From Pardosa pseudoannulata (taxonomy: Eukaryota > Arthropoda > Arachnida > Araneae > Lycosidae): a DNA stretch of 64,000 bases. Positions 51,940 to 64,000 of the stretch are shown here, piece after piece; within the stretch, counting starts at the first letter, position 1, and each line of letters starts with the position of its first letter. The translations under genes and the position numbers were made by a program. The stretch lies in NCBI GenBank assembly GCA_032207245.1, contig CM063508.1, positions 89,383,890 to 89,447,889 on the forward strand, written 5' to 3'. The notes below the pieces were generated by a model. The model saw only the letters and a program-made list of their open reading frames with translations, was not told the origin of the DNA and ran no database searches.

Positions 51940-52570
51940 TTCAAAGTAGACAGAATCGGAATGATTGTCTCTCTATTTCACCGCACACATTATTCCTCAA
52001 AACCAAACCTACATTTCCTCGAGAATTACCTACTTGTTTTTTTCTATCTATGCTATGAGACGTAGTCTCATATCCAACCCTATATTTACGGGAACTTTTC
52101 TCGTTCTTATTCGAAAAATTCAATTCTGTTAAAAAAAATAAAGGTGGAAATGAATGAGTTCGTGGAAGACAGCGGTAATGTCGAGTAGATAGTATAGTGT
52201 ATTATAGTCTGATGAGTATCTTAGGTTAGGCTTAAATTTTTTATTATCTATTTGAAAGCTTGAAAAATAATCATAAAAATGTCTGTTTCTCTCACCACAC
52301 AGATATTTTTTTAAACCAAACCTACGTTTCCTTGAATATTCTGTACTTGACTTTTTTCCATCTATGCTAAACGTCGTAGTCTCAAAGGCAAACCTATATT
52401 CACGGGAACGTATCTCGTTTTTGGCAGAAAAATGCAATCTCAAAATGCAATCTCATTAAAACTTTAGGGTTCGGAATATGTGGTTTAATTGTAAGCAGAA
52501 TATTAATGTCGAATAGATAGTATAGTCTGTTATATTCTGATGAGTGTCTAAGGTTAGACTGACATTTTAT
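51940..52570. repeat. ~320-bp diverged direct duplication
   Basis: CCAAACCTACATTTCCTCGA (about 52003) and CCAAACCTACGTTTCCTTGA (about 52316), the CGTAGTCTCA and ACGGGAAC blocks, and TCGAGTAGATAGTATAG (52181) with TCGAATAGATAGTATAG (52509) give offsets of 313-328 bp. Minus frames of 60 and 104 codons repeat the same peptide and are explained by the duplication. Confidence 0.8.
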
Positions 52571-52727
52571 TATCATTTGTGTTATTCACTATACTGATAA
52601 AAAACTTAATACTTATAGATACTATAGATACTAATAGTATCGACTGTCATCGACCACTTTTCATATATTTTTCTAAATTTAAAATGCTGCTATTTTTAAA
52701 AATAATGTTGTTAAATATTTACCTTTT

Positions 52728-53114
52728 TTCAACCCCTAAACGTACACGCTCGAGTTAACTCGAGCTCGCTAAACTGGCCAAACTGTGCACATTCGAGATA
52801 ATTCGAGCAGCGTTGTACTTTATGTTGCTATAACTTTTCACACTTGAAGGCAATCGAGAATTGAAAATAGAAATGTGAAAGGAAAAGAAACAAACAATCG
52901 TTTTGTTGATATTAATCATTTACACGGGATTGTAAGCTATATTCGACTATTTTTTGCAATGTTATCAAAATCCAAAATTGCAATAAAAATTTTGATCATT
53001 TCTGTATTTTTGTAATATTTTTGGCAAGACAAAGTTTTAAATTGTGTTTTTTACATTAAAAAATTGATTTTTTTTGGCGGTACTTAAAAAAAAAACTGTC
53101 CATTAAGGAGTTAA
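52728..53114. mobile_element. Family D TTAA-type element, degenerate
   Basis: Left end TTCAACCCCTAAACGTACA; right end is the inverse of TTAACTCCTTAATGGACA (TTAA at 53111-53114), matching at most positions with one gap. Near the left end is the palindrome CTCGAGTTAACTCGAG (52749-52764) and a decayed second one (ATTCGAGATAATTCGAG). Layout mirrors families A-C. The left TTAA is mutated to TTCA. Confidence 0.45.
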
Positions 53115-56100
53115 TGAAATATTTTAAAAATTTGAATCAAATTGTATTGTTTTATAAAGTAAGAAATACTAAATATTAAAGCATCCTGTTTTTTCACTTC
53201 TTTCTAAAACTGTTACAATAAAATATATATAAATAAGATACATTTTTATAACCATAAAGTAACTAATTCCTTACCTCAGAACTGCTAAAAAGGATGTCAT
53301 TAGACTTGTATGGTATTGAGAATATATGGTCATAACACAAAACAAGGAAAATTTGACTCACTCATAGTTTCTAATAATAGATTTCTTAGTATACGTAAAA
53401 AATTGATATATCAGTTTTACTTACTTTTATTACATTACTGCGGTTTCAGGACGTAATTGTAGGAGATTAATGCTGTTGATTTCTGTTTTCATCGGGATCA
53501 GTAGGAGAGAACTGCAAAGGGAAATAGTAAAAATGTAATTTTTTGCTAATATACAACAAAAGACATACATACATCCCCACACGTGGATATATTACGAAAA
53601 TCGTTTGAAAAACAAACAAATAGCTCATTGTCTGATAAATTCACTGATTTTCCCTGACACATAATATCAGCTCCGATGTAATTAAATTTAAAAGTGGTAT
53701 TGGTTATTAATCAGTATTAGAAAATTTATTTATTTAAAAGAATTATTTACTGAAAATTAGTATATTCTAGTAGCTTTTTCTATTAATTAAATTTATAATA
53801 CACTAATAGCATTACATACTGGAATTACATTACTTGCCAATACTTTTTTGATTGAAATTCAAATAAAAGTAAATACATTATGAAGAAAAAAATTGATATA
53901 TAATATTTATAAAGAAAAAACTGATATCTAATATGCTTTAATATTAAATAAATTAATACTTTATTTTTAAGAAATAATTTAAAAAGTATTTAAAAATACT
54001 AAGCTTTCGGATGTTTTTACTTTCAAGGAATTTAGTTCTTCACTTATTGCTTTTTTTTTAAATTCAGCAGCTTCTCTAATATGCCTGTTCTTTTTTTAAT
54101 TATTTTATTTTATTTTTTAAAAATTATTCCAAATTTTGGAAATAATTAAAATTTTTGAAAATTTAAATTATTATTTTTATTTTTAGTAATAGCTCATAAA
54201 TTGAAATAAATAAATTCAAAGGTTTCATTTACGTATGAATTTAAAGATAGCATTTTTTATAAGTTTTAACAAACCAAACATCAGAATTATTTTGGTTTCT
54301 GATGAATTTTTAGTACTAATATATCATAAATAAATTTTGAACGGAAACGAATACGTTTACTTAGTTAAGAATTGGCCCATCTTTATTAACTCATTTGCCT
54401 TTAAAACTAGTTTCTCGGCAAAGCTCGTATTCTAACCAGGAAAAATACCCAGTTATGAAGGTCAATTATTAATGCTATATTTTAAAGAAAAGGAAAAAAA
54501 AAAGTAAAAACAAAAAATTTTTTTTATGCATCACTCAAAATATTTGCTTTATTAGCAACATTTAACTACGAATAGTAACAACAATTAACAAAACTGTATT
54601 AAGCACTGAATCAAAAATCACTGTAATTTTGTAAAAGAAAAGCACATTTTGAGATTATATTTCTGCAACTTTGAAGGATTTTAATTATTATTCTGCCTTC
54701 TTTTTTATTGATGGTCAATTGTCCCTACGATGGGAGCAATTTTTTCCATAAAAGGGTACGATCGGTTTCACTTCTTAGAATGTGCTAAGAATTTGGTACA
54801 CTCTACAAAAATGTTTTTTGGTACTGTTTATGATTTAGAAGCTACTTTCGAAACTGAACAACCTTTGTTTATGAGACACAAATTAAAATATTGATGACTA
54901 TAATAATAAAAAAAGAAAAGTATTGTATTAAAATTGTGATGGATGTAAAATTTCACAAAAGGAAAAAATTTCCAAGTAAAAAAAATAATGATTTTTAATT
55001 TTAAGGCATTTGGTATCACAATGATTTGGTTTTTGGCTCATAAGAATTTTATTAACACTTAACGTGGTTCTAGATAAAAATATAATACATGCAAACAAAA
55101 ATTTTGAATTTTTTATATTTTACTTTTTATTATATTTAGACCATCTATGAGTTCATTTTGTTAGTTTGCAGGGTGTAGCCAGGATTATTATTTTTTTTTT
55201 TGTGAGGGGGGAGGGTAAACAACTTGATCAATCCTGACCCCTCTAATACTTCACTATTTTGTAACTAAATATCTATAAAATGTATTAAAAAAATAAATAA
55301 AATAAAATATTAATATACAATATTAGTAATTGTAAAAAAAATTACGTAAAATTTAATAATATATCTATTTAAAAGTCCACACCCAATCTAAATTTCAAAA
55401 TTAAAATTTTTATTTAAAAATTAAATTCCAATTACATTGTTTTTAAAGCAGTAATGAAGTAAAGAAAATTATTGTTGAAAATGTACTTTTATTTCAATAA
55501 TAAAATGCAATACAGTAAACTACAGAAGTCTTGGGGAGGTAAGCGCTCGAGCCCATTCTGTTCGTACGTTACTAAATTTAAATTACTTTCTAATTATCTA
55601 AATGAAGTCGTAACTTAATACGCATATTTATGTGAATGTATACTAGTTGCATTTGGTAAAAGTATTGTAGGAATCTATGAAAAATGAAGACGCAAAATGC
55701 ATTTCAGAAGCTAAAAATTTTTAAAAACTAGATTAAAAAATTGATTGAATTTTAACACTATTCAGACAGTTATGTTTTAATTCCTATGCCCACAAAGTTT
55801 CCTAAATTCAAGCTGAAAAGTTACGACGTCCAACTTTCCTCTTGTAACACGTACGTGATTTGCCCATCTATATAAGACCGGAAGGGAAGCAGACTTCTAC
55901 TTGTCAACTAACCCAATGGGAGAAAGATACACTGTGGTATTTCGACGACAACATAGAATATAAACACCAAGCATTGTTTAAAATAAAACAATAGTAATTC
56001 GATTAATAAGTGAGGATTTGTCTAACGTATATAAAATTTGACTGATCATTCTTTTAAATTCGAAAGTTAATAGATGTCTTAAACTTAAAAGGTGTTAGAT

Positions 56101-56914
56101 AATTGAGATTTTCGGAATAAATATTAGGAACTATTAGTTATATCTATAATTTAATAAAATATAATGTATCGTAAAATTGGATATAATACACATTTTGTTA
56201 TCCGATTTTATATAAACAAATACATCTATAATGATATAAGATATTTTAATAATTCTATGCTATAAAAATAATTACTCCATTTTATTCTACAACCATTTTT
56301 GGTAACACTAAACAATATTTCAGCAGTTAAAGTTTGGAAAGAAATAAAGAATCTGCTTCATGTGATATTGAAAATAACAAATTTGAGACGGTATATTCCA
56401 TAATGCGATAGGAATCTTTTATTTTTTAAAAGTAGCAAAATGGAATTTAAAGGCAATAAATTCTATTAGGACTTATTCTGTCAAACAGATTGTTAAAATT
56501 AAAACAAAAATAAAAAAAAGTCAATAAATGAAGTGTAATTTTAGTTTTCATTTAAAATTCATAGATTAATATATCTCAATTAATATACTCATTTTTTAAT
56601 AAATTCATTAAAAAATTAAAATTTTGGAAAACAGCCATGGGTGATAGTTTCATTATTTGAAGGGTTCATAACCAAAATGAACCAAGTCCATTTGGAAAAG
56701 TTAAACAAATTGAGTCTTAAATCGGCTGAATCTTTATTAGTGACTAGAAATTTAAATCAATTTTAAAATATGATTAATGACTAGAGCATTTGTACATATG
56801 CGTACATATTAAATAAAATTTTAGTAATACTGACAAACCATTTCGTTTTGTAAAAGAAAAAATGGACTTAATTCACTCGGGTTGCGTACCCCTCTAATTT
56901 GGTGATAGATAAAA
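53115..56914. other. AT-rich non-coding DNA
   Basis: Long stretch without gene, tandem repeat or SINE. A solo hAT-type end lies at 55169. Very high A/T with long homopolymer runs at 54000-54540. Confidence 0.55.
55169..55217 (+). mobile_element. Solo hAT-type terminus
   Basis: CAGGGTGTAGCCAGGATTAT followed by a T-run and GTGAGGGGGGAGGG: the same end type as the MITE at 5428 (CAGGGCCGTAGCCAG) and its usual G-rich subterminal tract. Confidence 0.55.
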
Positions 56915-57410
56915 TTATAAGGAAGAAATCCTACTTGATGGTCGAATTGAGTAATGTAATAAGTTGATTGCATGATGAACAGAAGGCAATAAAATGTCTA
57001 ATCTTACTAAATTCTTATAAATCATACGTCTTATTTCAAAGAAACAGGGAAAGCCTTTCTTTCCATCTCTCCTTTCGTTTGACGTCGTACTTAAGAGAGA
57101 GAAGTGACGTGCAATTACTTCCAAGGATGATATCTTCTTGTAAGCAAAGGACCACATGGCTTTATTTTTAATCACCTTGTAGTAGAGATGTTCGTTTCTA
57201 GCAAGTCGGAAGTAGATAACTCCCCAAGTGAAAGCAGGATCAGCAGAGAGAAAGGAAAAAGAAAAATTTATAGATCCTCTAACCATAGCCACAGATAAGC
57301 TCCCGCCATTGTCGAAACCGCTGAAGTAGAAATGAGTGCGTGTCACACACTGCTTGACGGATTGAACGGAAATTCGTCAAATCAGTCGGCTTTCTTTATG
57401 ACGTCACTTG
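56915..57410 (-). promoter_or_regulatory. Possible TATA/CRE promoter with first exon (minus strand)
   Basis: Less AT-rich segment. On the minus strand a CRE palindrome TGACGTCA (57406-57399) is followed by CTATAAATTTTTC (TATA-like, about 57270) and then a donor-like CTACAAG|GTGATT near 57190. A 143-codon frame (57346-56915) starts from GTG, shows no known domain and spans the TATA-like and donor-like sites, so it is probably not a protein. I cannot decide between a promoter and chance. Confidence 0.25.
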
Positions 57411-58722
<1,312 letters not shown>

Positions 58723-58898
58723 TTGGTTTTGTTTGCAGTGCTACGGTCTTCTTTTTTGCAACACGAGCTTTTATGAAGCCTGGATCTACTGCTTAAAGCC
58801 GATTCCAAACGGCTGCGGACATCCATGCCACAGTGGGATTCAAGCCCACGAACTCTGGTACCGAAGATTAGTGCTCTAACCATTCGCCCTTCATTGGG
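58723..58898 (-). mobile_element. tRNA-derived SINE with probable target-site duplication
   Basis: Tail GTTTGCAGTGCTACGGTCTT, body CGATTCCAAACGGCTGCGGA, B box GGGATTCAAGCCCACGAAC, degraded A box. Flanks CAATAAAAATTG (58711-58722) and CAATAAAGATAATTG (58899-58913) match apart from a 3-base difference. Confidence 0.88.
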
Positions 58899-58913
58899 CA
58901 ATAAAGATAATTG

Positions 58914-59918
58914 AATAATATTATATGTACTATAATAAGTGACATATTTGTTAGAATGGAGTTCGTCAATTTCGTAGCAGGCAGCAAAATTTTATAGGAC
59001 GGATGGCGATTTGGTCACGAATGGCATATAGCATATACGTATACAAAGAAGGAAAAAGTTTGCTAAGTTTCCCATGTATTCTTCAAAAAATTTTAAAAAT
59101 TATATCTTAAATTTCCACTGTTAGCAACAATTTTTATAATAATTAGAATTTATTAGGGTTTAAGACATACGATGTGAATTTATGGAATTAGTTTTGAAAC
59201 TTTTGCGTCATGATATTCCCGGCATAAGCTTGTGACACCCTAGAATACCATGACATTCTGTTAGAGAACTGAAGAGATAGAGGATAAGTTGCACCTTGAG
59301 ATACATACAAGGGTATTTCTAAGTACTTTTAACAGCAGCGCATTGGAGAGGGAAGACAATTTAAATTTGACAATTATTTCGTATTCTTAATTCAACTGCC
59401 TTTATATCTCTTTTAAAAGAGTTATTAGCATTCGGAGAGAAATTATGTAAAAGTTTATAATTATAAGAAATTAGCGACTAGGAGGCAAATAAGGAAGCAA
59501 GGATTATAGTGTTTATCTGTATATTTTGTTACTTTTGTTTGATAGGCTATACATCTCAGTAATCTTACAATAAAAATATGATGTATAGATGCATACCATT
59601 TTTTATTACTTTTTTGATCCCGAGTCAGATATATAAACCAGTAATTGAAACGTAATGACGTAATAATAAGTTTCTATCTATTAGGCTAAATTATTAATCT
59701 AATCTGGGAATTCGTATTTATAAGAGGCGACCAAATACTATCTTGCACGCAGGCGTCTAATAGCCCCAAAACGGGCCTGACTAGAATTATGAGTTATGAC
59801 ACCATATGTGCTATAGGTATGCTTTACTTTTAAAACCCAACTGTCTTTTTTATTATCAGGATAGGGAATAACTCGATCAAACAATTCAAACCTCACCCCG
59901 ATAAAGTACTAGAATAAT
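58914..59918. other. Non-coding DNA
   Basis: No gene recognised. A modestly GC-richer part is at 59720-59790 (GCACGCAGGCGTCTAATAGC). Confidence 0.5.
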
Positions 59919-60008
59919 TTAACATATTGTGCGCGGGTACGTTTCGAAACGGAATTGTACCGGGAGCTGGCGTTTTGCGTGTAAATTTAGTTATTCAGTT
60001 AAATCTGA
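59919..60008 (+). mobile_element. Family C left-end fragment
   Basis: TTAACATATTGTGCGCGGGT, then GGAATTGTACCGGGAGCTGG and TTTAGTTATTCAGTTAAATC. It stops after about 90 bp at a TATTATTATTATTAT run. No right end nearby. Confidence 0.82.
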
Positions 60009-60307
60009 AATATTATTATTATTATCTAAATTATTTGTTATTTTTGCCGATTAGTGATTTATTTCCTTTCCCATCCTTTATAGAGAAAATATGGACAACG
60101 GCGAGAAGGGCACACACAGATGCTATTTAGATTTTAATCTCTCTTACCCTTTTATAACAATTCCTTCCTATTTTTCTGATAATATTCTCGCCTTTTTAAG
60201 CAAAATCATTGAACCAAACATTAGTAATTTCGTATCAATATATCAGGTTCACTCATAACATAGGAGCATTTAAAAATATTTTTAGAATTTAAAACACAAG
60301 GTATAAT
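60009..60307. other. Spacer between two family C copies
   Basis: Unique non-coding sequence. Confidence 0.4.
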
Positions 60308-60455
60308 TTAACACATTGTGTGTGGGTACATTTCGCAACGGAATTGTACCGGGAGCGTGCGTTTTGCTCGTAAATTTAGTGATTCAGTTAAATCTCAATA
60401 GATCGAAAATTATTTAATTTTTAACCAACTTTTCGTATTTTATATTGAAATATAT

Positions 60456-60495
<40 letters not shown>

Positions 60496-60540
60496 TATAT
60501 ATATATATATATGTATATATATGTATATATATATATATAT

Positions 60541-60622
<82 letters not shown>

Positions 60623-60985
60623 ATATATATATAAATAACAACCATGAGATTTTTGTAAACAAAAAATATATATTTTTAGTGGATAAATTCATAATAGTAT
60701 CGTAAATATAAAAATTCAAATAGAAATAGTAGTATATAGTTTTAATTTTTTCGAATTATGTTATATATACACATTTTTACATCATAAAAAAATGAAAGAC
60801 AAGAACATTCGGCTTCGTCTTCCTGTATATACCGTTATTTTTTGTACCACGTTGTTACTAACCCGCACTAGTACGTGACTCGCGCTCAAGCATCAATCTT
60901 CAGAAAACGTACTAGTACGTGTCCCATGCTCAAGTATAAATTGTCAGAAAACGTACAAGTACGTGTCCCGCATACAATGTGTTAA
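60308..60985 (+). mobile_element. Family C TTAA element, complete, with internal microsatellite
   Basis: TTAA at 60308-60311 and 60982-60985. Left end CACATTGTGTGTGGG, right end the inverse of CACATTGTATGCGGG. It holds (CA)n(TA)n at about 60458-60635 where the 8.9-kb copy has only a short TA-rich patch. The three repeats near the right end centre on CGCACTAGTACG, CGTACTAGTACG (60908-60919) and CGTACAAGTACG. The segment GTGGATAAATTCATAATAG, absent from the 8.9-kb copy, is shared with the truncated copy at 8434. Confidence 0.87.
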
Positions 60986-61019
60986 AATAAAAAAGTACGA
61001 AATCAAATTAATCAAGGCT

Positions 61020-61430
61020 TTATAAAAATTTTTTAATCTGATGTATCAAACCAGGCGCAGAAAGATCCTCAATACTTCCAAATAGCGAATGATTTCTGAA
61101 TGAACAAGCAGAGTAAGATCGAAGGACAAACAACCTGACAACGTAGAGTCTCGTGTGCTTTGTTGAAGGTAGCAACAAAGAGTAAGTGATTGCTTGATGA
61201 AAACACCGCGGAAGTTCTTTAGCGTTCGGTTCTCTTTGAGCTTGACAGCTATTTTCGTCACTTTGGTAACAATGGACGTGCACGGAATTGATAGAAAACC
61301 CACAAAAGAAAAACCCGATTGCGCATACCAATGATGAGTGAGAGAGAAGCTGAAATCTTAAAGATGGCCTGAAGTTTTTCCACAATCTGATTCTGTATAG
61401 ATACAAGCATAAACAAGTATGGAAAGATAT
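61020..61430 (-). other. GC-richer segment with overlapping frames, possible exon
   Basis: On the minus strand two long frames overlap: 128 codons (61406-61020, from TTG) and 85 codons (61303-61046, from GTG). The second has mixed third positions rather than the A/T bias of the surroundings and contains SIVTKVTKIAVKLKENRTLK. No family is recognised. The start of the first frame, including GTTTATGCTTGTATCTATAC and CTCACTCATCATTGGTATGC, recurs in diverged form at about 61625-61940, so the segment belongs to a duplicated sequence. It may be an old exon, an element body or chance. Confidence 0.25.
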
Positions 61431-62356
61431 TAAGTTTTTAGTTTAGCTACTAACCACAAGATGCATTAAGTAGTAATTAGAGAAAAATAGGGTTAATAAA
61501 TCTGCATTTCTAAACATTTTTCACTTTTCATTTTTCTCATTTTTGAATATTTCATTGATGCATAACAAATAGAAATGGTGTTGATGTGAAACCTTCCTTG
61601 TACCTTACTTAAATCTTGCATATCGGTTGTGCATACCAAAGATGAGTGAAAAAATCAGGAGTAGCCTTCCGTCGACTTTCTCGTATTCTCATAGCCAAGT
61701 AACTCTATTCGTAAGTTGTGTTTTTGGTCTTAGTTTCACAAATCATATGAACTCTATTGCATAAATGTCTGTCTTTTCTTTACGCTAAAAGACGCTTAAA
61801 TTATGCTAACATATTTTAGAACTTAAATAACAGCACTGGATACCGAAGTAACCATTCAGTGTTCAGAAGTTTTTCATAATCCTGTAAACTAATTCTGCGT
61901 AGGTACAAGCATAAACAGTATGAAAAGAGGTAAAGAAAACTTGGGTCTTTTGATACTTTAAACTTCAGAATTTTTCAAAAAGAAAAATGTAATAATGTGA
62001 GTTTTACTGTATATTTTAAATTAAATAACGTTCAAACATTTCTATAATTTCAAGAGTCATGGCTAAAAATATGTTATAGCTAATATGGAAACAATACATT
62101 TAAAGGGGAGCTATTGTTTACAAAGCTTATTTTTGAAAACAGATCGGCTATTTTTCCGAAAAATCTTTAATTGTGAATTTAAAAATTATTGTAAATGAAA
62201 GAACAGCGAATCTGAAGGATTATAATTATTTCATGGTTTTTCATGTATAAGATTGCCATAGTTTAAAGGTTAAGTAATAATTAGGTACAACTGAACAAGC
62301 TGAATTATGTTTTTTTTTTTTTCTCAAAGCTGAGAATCCGTAGTAACGTCTTAGTG
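61431..62356. repeat. Diverged second copy of the 61.3-kb sequence, then non-coding DNA
   Basis: GTTGTGCATACCAAAGATGA (61628) and GTACAAGCATAAACAGTATG (61903) match parts of 61315-61430 in the same order, but about 220 bp further apart than in the first copy. The remainder to 62356 shows nothing. Confidence 0.5.
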
Positions 62357-62536
62357 CATTTGGTTTGGCTTTGGAGTGCTACGGTCTACTCTTTGCAACA
62401 CGAGGGCTAATGAGACCGGGATCTATTGCTTAAAGCTGATTCCGAACGGCTACGAAAATCCATGCCAAAGGAGGATTCGAACCCACGGACTCCGGTTCCG
62501 AAGGCCAGCACCCTAACCATTCGGCCATCGCTCGGC
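62357..62536 (-). mobile_element. tRNA-derived SINE, full length, best-preserved copy
   Basis: Intact from the tail TTTGGCTTTGGAGTGCTACG to the head, which on the minus strand reads GCCGAGCGATGGCCGAATGG (A box) and GGGTTCGAATCCTCC (B box). Flanks AACGTCTTAGTG (62345-62356) and AACATCTTAGTG (62537-62548) match 11/12. Confidence 0.94.
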
Positions 62537-62660
62537 AACATCTTAGTGGAAGGTATCAGTTAAAAATCGAGCAATAATTATTGTAAGGACCAGCAAAGTC
62601 GGGTATTTGGACTAGTTATGCTATTAAAATCCTTACAATAACTATATTAAATGATATGCT

Positions 62661-63000
62661 GGATGACTCAAATCTAGAGGAATACATTGCTAGGAGCGGC
62701 GGGATAGACCGACTCGGAATAACATAGCAATGCAGAGTCAGAAATGTAATCGACAACATTGCAACGAGATACGTTGTTGTTAGTTGTTGCAGCACAAGAT
62801 GGGAAATATTGTTACGAATTGTATTTTTGATGCTCTAATTATGCTGCTAATTATACTTCTCCATCAAACCAAAAAACAACTTTATAACACCTCCCCACCT
62901 ATCGCGGATTACATTCCGACCCTGCATTGCTATGTGAATCCGAGTCGACAAGGTGTACTTTACCTTCCTATGATTTCATTCCTCTAGTTTTGAATCTCCC
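62661..63000. mobile_element. Fold-back element with ~95-bp inverted arms
   Basis: The left arm GACTCAAATCTAGAGGAAT ... CGACTCGGAATAACATAGC-AATGCAG (62664-62757) is inverted in the right arm (62910-62997), whose inverse reads GATTCAAAACTAGAGGAAT ... CGACTCGGATTCACATAGC-AATGCAG. The core CATAGCAATGCAG / CTGCATTGCTATG is exact. The centre is about 150 bp and contains a 67-codon frame without recognised domain. A 12-bp inverted pair TTATTGTAAGGA (62578-62589, 62630-62641) lies just outside. No target duplication found; possibly a Foldback-type or long-TIR MITE. Confidence 0.7.
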
Positions 63001-64000
63001 TCTATACACATATAATTTATAAGTACTATATATTACAAAATAATTATTACAGTTTTAAAATAATCTTTTCTATTAAATATTTCTTTACAAAAAACAATAA
63101 ATTAAAAAATAATTTTTTAATGCATCATTTATACTTTTCCTTAAGAAATAAATTTTGCAAATTCCTAAGTCAGAAGTATTTATGCGATCGATCAGCAAAA
63201 AGCAAGCAGTAGTTGAATAGATAAAATATTTTTCAAGAAATGGAATGTTTCGAAGGAATTAAAAGTGTTTTTACTTATTGACATGCAAATAATATGTAGG
63301 ACATTAATGTGACATTTCTATAACAAATAATTAAATTTTGATTCTTAATTTGACACGTTACATTCCTTTTCAGCATCTAAAATTGGCAAAAAGTATTTGG
63401 TTTCAAGTTTATTTTCTCATTAAACGCTGATAAAAATATTTAGTTTCCATTTATATTTTTATTAAAAAGGTATTTTTTCTTTGTGTTGTACGTTGTCGAA
63501 TCAAAAAGAATTACTTAAATGATGAAAAGGGGATTTAAAAGTTTTAAAATGTGAAATAAATAAATCCCTGCATAGTGATAAAGTGTATATTGATACTGCT
63601 ATTTAAAATATTATTCTAGAACTCTTCTTGTGTCAGCTGATGTTGAGAAATCACAATAATTAAGGTTAGAGTTTTATTCTCTTTGATTCAGTGAACGAAA
63701 AGTTTGTGAATCACATTGCTGATATTGGCTATGTTTCAAGAATACATGAGGGGGATCCACATTGCATACGTTAAAGCAGAAATAGCTAAAGTATGGCCTC
63801 TCGGGAAAATTTTGTGGCCCTAATTTATAGTTAAAGAAATCATTTATTAAATGAGTTTATTTATTACGAAAGTTTTACGCACCACTAGTAATAATGTTTT
63901 AAAAATTAGTCATTTTTTTAGCTGAAAGCTGGAAATTGTTTGACTCGCTATATAATTTCACCATTTTTTTAAAAAAAGTATCACATCGGTTAAAGAAGTT
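63001..64000. other. AT-rich non-coding DNA to the window edge
   Basis: Nothing recognised except GGCCTCTCGGGAAAATTTTG and TGGCCCTAATTTATAG at 63794-63829, which vaguely resemble an hAT subterminal region. Confidence 0.45.

Noticed and set aside
56915..57346. 143-codon minus-strand frame
   Set aside because: No ATG at its start, no recognised domain, and it covers TATA-like and donor-like signals; kept only as a possible promoter region.

Overview
The window is AT-rich nuclear DNA of a eukaryote. It holds no intact, recognisable protein-coding gene and no rRNA or ordinary tRNA gene, and it is built almost entirely of transposon remnants, tandem repeats and dinucleotide microsatellites. The mix of a tRNA-derived SINE, Helitrons, hAT-type and TTAA-flanked (piggyBac-like) miniature elements, pogo/Tigger and LINE remnants, and (TA)n tracts of up to about 440 bp suggests an invertebrate with a large genome. 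An arachnid or other arthropod is my first guess, but no sequence here fixes the taxon.

Layout. 1-1.7 kb: a ~540-bp satellite running off the left edge. 1.7-9.5 kb: unique AT-rich DNA with a Tigger-like remnant, an hAT-type MITE with an 8-bp target-site duplication, and two TTAA-flanked 'family C' elements. 10.2-10.9 kb: microsatellites. 11.65-12.73 kb: a complete Helitron (two more at 18.2-19.1 and 26.3-27.0 kb). 14.3-15.1 kb: an hAT element that keeps a transposase C-terminus. 16.9-17.6 kb: the only CpG-rich island, with a good Kozak start, an ORF open up to a splice donor and an NRF1-type motif; this is the best candidate for a real gene start. 20.0-22.4 kb: a 269-bp satellite. 23.4-23.75 kb: a LINE reverse-transcriptase tail. 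25.8 kb: a perfect RFX X-box. 29.8-31.2 kb: an hAT-like end amplified into a 212-bp tandem array. 31.8-33.1 and 37.5-37.8 kb: microsatellites. 41.9-42.5 kb: a nested inverted-repeat element. 44.1-44.8 and 46.4-47.8 kb: tandem segment duplications that carry a SINE and a MITE. 50.5-51.4 kb: a 226-bp satellite. 52.7-53.1 kb: a fourth TTAA-type element. 57.2-58.6 kb: a possible TATA/CRE promoter and the longest microsatellite. 59.9-61.0 kb: more family C elements. 62.4-63.0 kb: a SINE and a fold-back element.

How the parts work together: little here acts as genes. The interest lies in mobile-element architecture: several TTAA-flanked families share a design with palindromes near their ends, family C elements carry expanding (TA)n/(CA)n tracts at one internal site, Helitron copies carry a CRE-like TGACGTCA, and segmental tandem duplications break at or near element ends. 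I found no system that I could defend as a new functional pathway. All assignments come from reading the sequence by eye, without alignment or database search.
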